From WYEN01 sp049976205 (lineage in GTDB: Archaea > Thermoproteota > Thermoprotei_A > Sulfolobales > AG1): DNA of 10,354 bases. The notes under the pieces are model-generated. The model did not search any database and was not told the origin of the DNA. It saw nothing but the letters and a program-made list of their open reading frames with translations. Shown here in pieces: positions 5,678 through 10,354 of the stretch. The DNA is taken from the NCBI GenBank assembly GCA_049976205.1, contig JBMFIR010000046.1:1-10354 (forward strand). Direction: 5' to 3'. The translations under genes and the position numbers were made by a program. Positions within the stretch are counted from its first letter, which is position 1. Each line of letters opens with the position of its first letter.

Positions 5678-6934
5678 ATGTCTAAAGATCCTTTATTAGA
5701 AGAAGTTTTGAGGAAAAAGAACGATTTAATTGATCTATTAGTTAAAATGGTTGAGATACCAACTGTGTCGCCTTCAGGGGATAACTATCTTGGATATGTG
5801 TCTTTTATGAATGATTACTTCAGGGAAAGAGGTTTTAGCGTTGAGATCATTGATGTGCCTCAAGAATTTGTTGATAAAAATGTTCCGCCAGAGGGAAGAG
5901 GTAAGAAGAGAGTTATTCTACTAGCCAGAGTAGGTTCAAACAAGAACATTGTTTTACACTTTAATGGGCACTACGATGTTGTTCCAGGCGGGCCGGGGTG
6001 GACTGTTACTGAACCTTTTAAACCTTTGATTAAGGGAGACAGGATCTATGGTAGAGGAACAACTGACATGAAAGGTGGAATAGCCTCAGCTATTGTAGCT
6101 ATGGAGATCATAGGTAAATACGCTGAGAAAGAAGATTTCGGAGTGGAGATTGCTTTAGTACCAGACGAAGAAATTGGTGGATTGACAGGAACTGGTTATT
6201 TAGTCTCTAGAGGAGCGGTTAGGAGTAGATATGTCGTTATTGTTGAGCCAAGCGGTATTGACAGGATCTATATTGGTCACAAAGGATCCGTATGGGGTAG
6301 AGTAATCGTTAAAGGAAAAACTGCTCATGGATCAACTCCTTGGCTAGGTGTGAACGCCTTTGAAAAAACTATCGAGCTAGTATATGAAATAATGAGAAGA
6401 ATAATACCCGAGCTGAACAAAAAGAAATCTAAATATGAATATGATCTACCGGAGGGAAATATACCTACACTCACACTAGGAGGATATTTAAAAGGAGGAG
6501 AAAAAACAAATCAAGTACCAGGCGAAGTTATATTTAGTTTTGATAGAAGAGTTATTGTAGAAGAAAATGCTGAAGAAGTCTGGAGAGAATTAAGAGAAGA
6601 AATAAGTAAGGTAGCGAAAGAGAAGAATATTGATGTGGAGATCACACTTGAGCAGATCTCGCAGCCAGTACTAACAGACTCTAACTCTAAAATAATCAAA
6701 GCATTAGAGAGATCAGGAGAAGAAGTTCTAGGAAAACCGCTTAAAAAAATAGTGTGTATAGGAGGACTAGATATGAGATTCTATGCCGAGAAGAAATATG
6801 AAGTTGCTACATATGGACCCGGTGCCCTAGGTACAGCACATGCACCAGATGAATATGTAGAGATAAGTGATCTTGTCAAAGCATCTCAGGTTTATATTAG
6901 GCTAATACAGAATCTCTTCAGAGGATACGTATAA
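5678..6934 (+). CDS. M20-family metallopeptidase / deacylase (ArgE-DapE-like)
   Basis: This is a zinc-dependent amidohydrolase of 418 aa, a normal length for the family. All catalytic positions are present: GHYDVVP with metal ligand H98, GTTDMKGG with bridging D130, PDEEIGG with base E164 and ligand E165, VEPSG with ligand E190, and GTAHAPDE with ligand H388. The lid/dimerisation domain inserts at about residues 200-310, with GKTAHGSTP and H217, the residue donated to the active site of the partner subunit. The family covers ArgE, DapE, LysW-linked LysK and various peptidases. LysK is usually shorter, and no lysine or arginine biosynthesis genes are adjacent, so a peptide or N-acyl amino-acid hydrolase in a peptide-fermenting organism is at least as likely. 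The gene stands alone between tRNA-Ser and the SpeD-family gene, with its own promoter. Confidence 0.9.
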   Translation: MSKDPLLEEVLRKKNDLIDLLVKMVEIPTVSPSGDNYLGYVSFMNDYFRERGFSVEIIDVPQEFVDKNVPPEGRGKKRVILLARVGSNKNIVLHFNGHYDVVPGGPGWTVTEPFKPLIKGDRIYGRGTTDMKGGIASAIVAMEIIGKYAEKEDFGVEIALVPDEEIGGLTGTGYLVSRGAVRSRYVVIVEPSGIDRIYIGHKGSVWGRVIVKGKTAHGSTPWLGVNAFEKTIELVYEIMRRIIPELNKKKSKYEYDLPEGNIPTLTLGGYLKGGEKTNQVPGEVIFSFDRRVIVEENAEEVWRELREEISKVAKEKNIDVEITLEQISQPVLTDSNSKIIKALERSGEEVLGKPLKKIVCIGGLDMRFYAEKKYEVATYGPGALGTAHAPDEYVEISDLVKASQVYIRLIQNLFRGYV

Positions 6935-6942
6935 AGATCTTG

Positions 6943-6960
6943 ATTATTATTATTATTATT
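6943..6960. repeat. Short ATT trinucleotide repeat (6 units)
   Basis: Six perfect ATT units begin 8 nt after the M20 stop codon. They lie outside any gene. This may be a slippage-prone simple repeat; the plus-strand T content is too low for a good terminator. Confidence 0.7.
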
Positions 6961-7042
6961 CAGAACAATTTATAGTAATACCGTTGTTAAAAATAGCTCT
7001 AAAAAGATCTTATTCTACAGAGGTATCTCTATCTAAAGGGCA

Positions 7043-7096
7043 TTTTTATAAGGGTTATGCTTAAATAGTCTTAATATTTTATCTACTACTTGAGGG
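7043..7096 (+). promoter_or_regulatory. Promoter region of the SpeD-family gene
   Basis: TTTTTATA at 7043-7050 and GCTTAAATAG at 7059-7068 are both possible TATA boxes. The second would put the transcript start near 7090, close to GAGGG (7092-7096), 13 nt before the ATG. A closer purine stretch GAGAG (7103-7107) is only 2 nt from the ATG. Neither Shine-Dalgarno spacing is ideal. Confidence 0.35.
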
Positions 7097-7109
7097 ATAT
7101 TAGAGAGAA

Positions 7110-7520
7110 ATGAATAATAATGAAGATAATAGAGATCCTTTCATCATAGGAAAACACGTATTCGGAAACTTATATGGAATGGATCCTAATATTCTAACAA
7201 ATGAGGAGTTCCTGAGAGAGATAGCTATTAAAGCAGCTGAATTAGCCAACATGGTTATTGTAGAGGCTAAGTCTTGGAAATTTGGAGGCTTGAAAGGAGG
7301 AGTATCAGTCATAGTCTTGGTTCAAGAGAGTCACATAGCTATACACACATGGAATGAGTATAACTACGCCACAGTTGATATCTATACATGTGGTGAGAAA
7401 TCAGATCCCTGGAGAGCCTTTAGATACATAATTGATATGCTAAAACCAAAATACTACGTTGTTAATTACGCTGATAGAACACAACTACCTATTTTTCTAA
7501 CAAGTGAGATAAACAAATAA
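7110..7520 (+). CDS. speD: SpeD-family pyruvoyl decarboxylase proenzyme (S-adenosylmethionine or arginine decarboxylase)
   Basis: This 136-aa proenzyme cleaves itself to create a pyruvoyl cofactor. The cleavage site is E73-S74 in QESHIAIHTWNEY; S74 becomes the pyruvoyl group, H79 assists processing, and C94 (YTCG) is the catalytic acid. GKHVFGNLYG near the N terminus, SWKFGGLKGGVSVIVLV before the site, and KPKYYVVNYADR at the end are typical of the crenarchaeal group. Crenarchaea have two paralogues from this family. One decarboxylates S-adenosylmethionine, giving the aminopropyl donor for spermidine. The other decarboxylates arginine to agmatine. I cannot separate them from one sequence; the HTWNEYNYAT segment looks more like the S-adenosylmethionine form as I remember it. 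The gene is probably monocistronic; a T-rich terminator follows. Confidence 0.92.
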   Translation: MNNNEDNRDPFIIGKHVFGNLYGMDPNILTNEEFLREIAIKAAELANMVIVEAKSWKFGGLKGGVSVIVLVQESHIAIHTWNEYNYATVDIYTCGEKSDPWRAFRYIIDMLKPKYYVVNYADRTQLPIFLTSEINK

Positions 7521-7548
7521 TTCTCTTTGAGTAGCTCTATTATAAATA

Positions 7549-7564
7549 GTTTTTCTCTTTTTTT
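7549..7564 (+). terminator. T-rich terminator after the SpeD-family gene
   Basis: A T-rich tract ending in seven T residues (7558-7564) lies about 30 nt downstream of the stop codon. It suits factor-light termination by archaeal RNA polymerase and separates this gene from the guide RNA gene downstream. Confidence 0.5.
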
Positions 7565-7637
7565 ACATATTTCTCTGCGCCAAATACTATTTATTTGTTT
7601 TTAGGTTATAGTAGGATTTGGGTACATATGTTTTTCA

Positions 7638-7694
7638 GAGAATGATGTGTGTGGCGGTCGCTGAAGAATGATGATTTAGGAGCCTAACTGACTC
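7638..7694 (+). ncRNA. C/D box guide sRNA (2'-O-methylation guide)
   Basis: All four boxes are present in canonical archaeal order and spacing. Box C is ATGATGT (7642-7648, consensus RTGATGA with the last base changed). Box D' is CTGA (7661-7664), box C' is ATGATGA (7668-7674) and box D is CTGA (7688-7691). The guide spacers are 12 nt (GTGTGGCGGTCG) and 13 nt (TTTAGGAGCCTAA), and the D'-C' linker is 3 nt (AGA). GAG (7638-7640) and CTC (7692-7694) can form the terminal stem. Such RNAs assemble with L7Ae, Nop5 and fibrillarin. By the fifth-nucleotide rule, the D' guide would target the fifth base (C) of CGACCGCCACAC and the D guide the fifth base (G) of TTAGGCTCCTAAA. I do not recognise either target. 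A TATA-like GTTATAGT (7605-7612) lies about 30 nt upstream. Confidence 0.85.
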
Positions 7695-7719
7695 ATTTCA
7701 ACTGTTCAGTACTTCTATC

Positions 7720-7727
7720 TATATAAG
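7720..7727 (+). promoter_or_regulatory. TATA box of the HAD hydrolase gene
   Basis: TATATAAG is a near-consensus archaeal TATA box. It predicts a transcript start around 7748-7752 and a leader of only 11-15 nt before the GTG at 7763. GGGG at 7748-7751 would then be at the extreme 5' end, so initiation may be effectively leaderless. Confidence 0.55.
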
Positions 7728-7762
7728 CTCTGAATATTTGTTATGTAGGGGTTTAGTGGATA

Positions 7763-8461
7763 GTGATCTTTTTATTAGATTTTGATCTTACGTTAACAGA
7801 CTCTTTGAGAGGTTTAGTAGAGTCAGTTAGATATGTTTATACGGAGAAGTTCTTAGGGAGTAGATTTATTGATTTAGACTACTCAGAGTTTCTAAGAATC
7901 TACTACCGAGATGATCTAGCTAGTCTACTACCCAATGATGTTGAGATTAGATGGAGTTTCTGGGAGAGTGTGTGGAGAAGATATACAAAAACATTTTCTC
8001 TCCAAGGATCACTATTTAAATGCGCATTAGAGGCCTTAACATATCTCAGGGGGAGAGGTCTTATATATGTGGTGACTGGGAGAGAGATTAGATCTTGTGA
8101 AATGAGGGATGAGTTAAATCATTTAGGTATTAGAGAACTTATATATGGTCTCTATACTGTGGGAGACTTTGGTAGATACACTAAAAAGAAAGATCTGTTT
8201 AAATATCTCGTGGATAAATACGAAAGCCTTGGATTCAGAAGAAGTGATGTCGTGGTTATAAGCGATTCTTATAGAGATCTAGAAAATGCTTCTAATCTAG
8301 GAGCTGAAGCCATTGGATATGTTCCACATAGTCTAAGTTTAGTTAAGGAATTATTTGAGGAGAAAGGATTTAAGTATATATCTTCTTGGTGTGAAAGTAC
8401 GCATCTAATTAATCTTATTGATAAGAGTATTGCAACTAAGAGTCATAGATTGATGTATTAG
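7763..8461 (+). CDS. HAD-superfamily hydrolase (phosphatase-like)
   Basis: This 232-aa protein has every HAD motif. Motif I is DFDLT with nucleophile D6 and acid/base D8. Motif II is T105 in VVTGRE. Motif III is a lysine within TKKKD (K141-K143). Motif IV is SDSYRD with D168 and D172, which bind magnesium. The region between motifs I and II (about residues 14-95) is a helical C1-type cap, as in phosphoglycolate phosphatase and related phosphatases. TGRE in motif II, in place of the common S/TN, is shared with several nucleotidase-like and Cof-unrelated members, so the substrate cannot be named. GTG at 7763 is chosen because motif I begins only five residues later, which leaves no room for another start. 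The tail after about residue 195 lacks recognisable motifs. Confidence 0.85.
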   Translation: MIFLLDFDLTLTDSLRGLVESVRYVYTEKFLGSRFIDLDYSEFLRIYYRDDLASLLPNDVEIRWSFWESVWRRYTKTFSLQGSLFKCALEALTYLRGRGLIYVVTGREIRSCEMRDELNHLGIRELIYGLYTVGDFGRYTKKKDLFKYLVDKYESLGFRRSDVVVISDSYRDLENASNLGAEAIGYVPHSLSLVKELFEEKGFKYISSWCESTHLINLIDKSIATKSHRLMY

Positions 8462-8483
8462 TGTAAAGAATATTATTTTTGAG

Positions 8484-8490
8484 TATATTA
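8484..8490 (+). promoter_or_regulatory. TATA box of the 146-aa gene, leaderless arrangement
   Basis: TATATTA sits 19-25 nt upstream of the GTG at 8509. There is no Shine-Dalgarno sequence before that GTG. This spacing would make the transcript begin at the start codon. Confidence 0.45.
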
Positions 8491-8508
8491 ATTAATTAGT
8501 GTCAACCT

Positions 8509-8949
8509 GTGGATAGAGGGATAATAGTAAGAGGCTATGTGGAGGATATTGATAATAATCCAGTTGCTAAGTTATCAATAGATGAGGAGTTAAATACTTT
8601 AAATATCGAGAAAAAGATTTATGCAATAGCGATATCAACACCCTATGGATGTGTTATTGGAATAGGTCTCTTAGCGAGATCCGCTTCTTATAAATACATG
8701 ATTTTATCTCTACTGAATCCTCTAAATGAAAAAGATCTGGCAACAGTAAGAAAGATACTTGATCTGAAGAAATTAACTATAAAGATCAATACTAGTTCTA
8801 GTGAATCTGAGTATTTCTATGAATTATCAGATGAGGATGCGTATAAATTAGAATATGTTATGAACAAAACTCGAGAATGCGATCTTTCAATGAATAAGAA
8901 TATTAATTTAGATAAAGCATTTGACTGGATAATTGAAAATTTTGGGTGA
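8509..8949 (+). CDS. Uncharacterised protein, 146 aa
   Basis: I do not recognise the family. The protein is cytoplasmic by appearance: there is no signal peptide and no convincing membrane segment, although residues 37-70 (IYAIAISTPYGCVIGIGLLARSA and following) are hydrophobic and would suit buried beta strands. The N-terminal half looks beta-rich (GIIVRGYVEDIDNNPVAKLSI). The C-terminal half is acidic and helical (YELSDEDAYKLEYVMNK) and ends FDWIIENFG. Two cysteines (C48 and C124) are not in a motif. GTG at 8509 lacks a Shine-Dalgarno sequence, and a TATA element fits leaderless translation. The codon pattern matches its neighbours, so it is a credible native gene. It ends 1 nt before the convergent membrane-protein gene. 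Confidence 0.7.
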   Translation: MDRGIIVRGYVEDIDNNPVAKLSIDEELNTLNIEKKIYAIAISTPYGCVIGIGLLARSASYKYMILSLLNPLNEKDLATVRKILDLKKLTIKINTSSSESEYFYELSDEDAYKLEYVMNKTRECDLSMNKNINLDKAFDWIIENFG

Positions 8950-8950
8950 A

Positions 8951-9988
8951 TCAAAAAACTACAGGAACTTTAGGCATTTTAAGGATCTTGTAGACATAGT
9001 AAAGCGTTAATATAATGACTAATAGTCCAGACAATATTACTAGAGGAATTAGATGAGTAAATCCTCCTAATCCTCTTAGAAAGGTACTTAACAAACCTAA
9101 TGATACTATAAAATAGATCTCTGATCTATCTAACTTAGGTATTTCACGCCATATTATACCAGGTATTAATAGTGGTGTACATAATGAAGCCATTGTAATT
9201 GCCAAGAATCCTATTAGGGCAATATGAATAGACACTGACCAACTAAAGAAAAATGATAGTGGAAATGATAGTAGTGCAATGATCTTTGAAATAGATGTTC
9301 CGATCAAATATATGTCTCCACCACCTACTTTTGGTAAAAAGAAGAATAGTATTGTTAGAGGTAGAAGATATAATTTGTATATATCTCTCGAAGAGACGAT
9401 AATAGGCGCAACAACGGAGACTATAAACACTAGAGTGAATATCAATACGTGATTAACTGTTATCTTCATCTTCCTCTTAGTCGGATCTACTCTAAGCAAC
9501 AGACTCAGCACAGATGCTAGTGGAAATACTAGGATCCCCATATACTTTGTCCAAGGAGTTGTTAAAGAATATAGCAGTCCTGCTACCGTTAGGATATTAG
9601 GAGCGGTTCTCATGGTTCTCCCAAGACCTCTTGGGAAGTATTGAGCTGCATGCGCTATCGATCCTACCCACAACAGTATCTGCCACGATAGTCCATGAAG
9701 ATCAATAAACCACGGATCAATTAAGACCATAAATGCTGCCAGAACCTCCGCTGAGGCTACTAATGAACTAGTTATTTTATGGGGCATAGCACCCGACCAT
9801 CCCGGTGCCTGACCCCACATTACTCCTACATAAAATAACCTGACGGCGAAACTCATTACATATACGTGAAGATAGGGTCTATAGCCTAGTATAAGTATGC
9901 CAGCGATTATGTATATAGGGGTTATGTACAATGGTATTTGAGAGGATCTTACCCACACGAAGAAGCTCCTTATATCTCTCCTAATCAA
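8951..9988 (-). CDS. Uncharacterised multi-pass membrane protein
   Basis: The protein has up to 345 aa with about 10-11 hydrophobic segments, roughly at residues 18-36, 41-58, 75-92, 102-118, 131-146, 149-166, 177-199, 204-219, 235-255, 256-281 and 290-333 (two). I cannot assign a family. The first third is the most distinctive. It has GVMWGQAPGWSGAMPHK (55-71), conserved-looking histidines at 41, 70, 98 and 113, and QYFPRGLGRTMRTAPN (116-131). Histidines beside or within membrane helices could bind haem or metal, but this is a guess. A glycine-rich loop PKVGGGDIY lies near residue 223. Two starts are possible: TTG at 9988 with AAGGG about 9 nt upstream, or GTG at 9958 (residue 11) with GGAG 7 nt upstream; I favour neither firmly. 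The minus-strand AT block TTTTTTAAA at 10026-10034 could be its TATA box. Confidence 0.72.
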   Translation of the reverse strand: MIRRDIRSFFVWVRSSQIPLYITPIYIIAGILILGYRPYLHVYVMSFAVRLFYVGVMWGQAPGWSGAMPHKITSSLVASAEVLAAFMVLIDPWFIDLHGLSWQILLWVGSIAHAAQYFPRGLGRTMRTAPNILTVAGLLYSLTTPWTKYMGILVFPLASVLSLLLRVDPTKRKMKITVNHVLIFTLVFIVSVVAPIIVSSRDIYKLYLLPLTILFFFLPKVGGGDIYLIGTSISKIIALLSFPLSFFFSWSVSIHIALIGFLAITMASLCTPLLIPGIIWREIPKLDRSEIYFIVSLGLLSTFLRGLGGFTHLIPLVILSGLLVIILTLYYVYKILKMPKVPVVF

Positions 9989-10049
9989 ATTAGTGAACCC
10001 TTTTGTACATTTATCGATTATCTCTTTAAAAAACTCTCCTATATCTCAA

Positions 10050-10105
10050 TAGATCATTCAAATGCCTTATCATCACAACTCAGTTCCGGAGGTATTAATC
10101 ATCTA
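10050..10105 (-). ncRNA. Candidate C/D box guide sRNA with covarying non-consensus C and D boxes
   Basis: Read on the minus strand, box C is ATGATTA (10102-10096), the 12-nt D' guide is ATACCTCCGGAA, box D' is CTGA (10083-10080), the linker is GTT, and box C' is a perfect GTGATGA (10076-10070). The 12-nt D guide is TAAGGCATTTGA and box D is ATGA (10057-10054). Spacing of 12/3/12 matches the other guide RNA in this window (12/3/13). Box C base 6 is T instead of G, and box D base 1 is A instead of C. These two bases form a Watson-Crick pair in the kink-turn, so G-C is replaced by U-A. TAG and CTA flank the boxes and can form a terminal stem. The D guide complements CAAATGCCTT, a conserved 23S rRNA segment. 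A minus-strand TATA element (GATATAAG, 10134-10127) lies about 24 nt upstream. Confidence 0.66.
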
Positions 10106-10126
10106 ATTAATTATTTTCCAAAATGT

Positions 10127-10134
10127 CTTATATC
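10127..10134. promoter_or_regulatory. TATA-like element, usable in both directions
   Basis: CTTATATC on the plus strand is GATATAAG on the minus strand. On the minus strand it sits about 24 nt before the guide RNA candidate. On the plus strand it predicts a start near 10155, just upstream of the thioredoxin-like gene and its GGTGAT Shine-Dalgarno sequence (10158-10163). It resembles the divergent element at 1271-1280 (CTTATATCC). Confidence 0.45.
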
Positions 10135-10167
10135 TATTAGTATCTAAACACTAAATGGGTGATCTAG

Positions 10168-10354
10168 ATGAAATATGTGGTGTACGGGCACTTGACTTGT
10201 CCAACAACCTACAGATTATTTAAGAGATTGCTACAGGAGAATCTGCTTAACAAGATAACTCTAATAGATATAGGCATCGACCGTTTGTCCCTAGATGTTC
10301 ATTCCAATCATTTTATATGAATTCATGGTCGCATCTAGGGACTTCCACCTCACC
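10168..10354 (+). CDS. Small thioredoxin-fold-like protein, 3' end outside window, apparent +1 frameshift
   Basis: ATG at 10168 follows a good Shine-Dalgarno sequence (GGTGAT, 10158-10163). The first 40 residues include YGHLTCPTTYRLFKRLL and a following LLNKITLIDIGID, which is the strand-C-P-helix-strand opening of thioredoxin/glutaredoxin-like proteins, with a single Cys (C11). This frame hits TGA at 10318-10320 after 50 codons. The next frame opens at 10295 with MFIPIILYEFMVASRD. It has the spacing and look of the following thioredoxin-fold segment, in which IP would be the cis-proline, and it stays open to the window edge. The two halves therefore probably belong to one gene, broken by one extra base around 10295-10310, or read by frameshifting. 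A sequencing error is equally possible. Without the shift, a 50-aa protein would be made. The family identification rests on pattern only. Confidence 0.5.

Noticed and set aside
7649..7660. Assignment of the D' guide of the first sRNA to the 16S decoding region (ACACACCGCCCGUC)
   Set aside because: The guide complement CGACCGCCACAC differs in order and does not pair well with that segment, so I give no target.
8951..9988. NnrS-like haem-copper membrane protein
   Set aside because: Number of helices and scattered histidines are vaguely similar, but I cannot match the family's characteristic motifs, so I left the protein unassigned.
9938..10147. A 69-codon plus-strand ORF across the divergent spacer
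   Set aside because: It overlaps the start of the membrane-protein gene antisense and covers the guide RNA candidate. It has no Shine-Dalgarno sequence, and its composition (serine- and isoleucine-rich) does not look like its neighbours.

Overview
The window is chromosomal DNA of a hyperthermophilic crenarchaeon. It is AT-rich, AGA dominates the arginine codons, start codons include GTG and TTG, the ribosomal and elongation-factor proteins are archaeal, and promoters have TATA boxes. The gene order ends in EF-1alpha, S10 and tRNA-Ser. Gene content and low GC fit Desulfurococcales such as Staphylothermus or Desulfurococcus, but the genus is an inference. I see no mobile element, CRISPR array or prophage.

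Bases 1-5607 are a dispersed archaeal 'str' region: the 3' end of a NusA-like KH protein, uS12, uS7, EF-1alpha, uS10 and tRNA-Ser(UGA). Unrelated genes interrupt it. Between uS12 and uS7, on the minus strand, lies a DUF151/bifunctional-nuclease-like gene. A double-hotdog acyl-CoA thioesterase gene follows uS7 by 9 nt. After a 440-nt AT-rich spacer comes a 56-codon gene for a small basic protein that resembles the crenarchaeal chromatin protein CC1.

Bases 5608-8949 hold metabolic and unknown genes on the plus strand, mostly with their own promoters. They are an M20 metallopeptidase, a pyruvoyl SpeD-family decarboxylase (polyamine synthesis), a HAD-superfamily hydrolase and a 146-aa protein I cannot place. 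A well-formed C/D box guide RNA gene lies between the SpeD-family and HAD genes.

Bases 8950-10354 hold an uncharacterised multi-pass membrane protein on the minus strand, a divergent spacer, and the start of a small thioredoxin-fold-like gene that appears to shift frame just before the window ends. The divergent spacer holds a second C/D box guide RNA candidate on the minus strand. Its C and D boxes differ from consensus at exactly the two positions that pair with each other (G-C replaced by U-A). Its D guide matches a conserved 23S rRNA segment. The two guide RNAs share the same geometry and are the most interesting content of the window. Neither is visible as an ORF.
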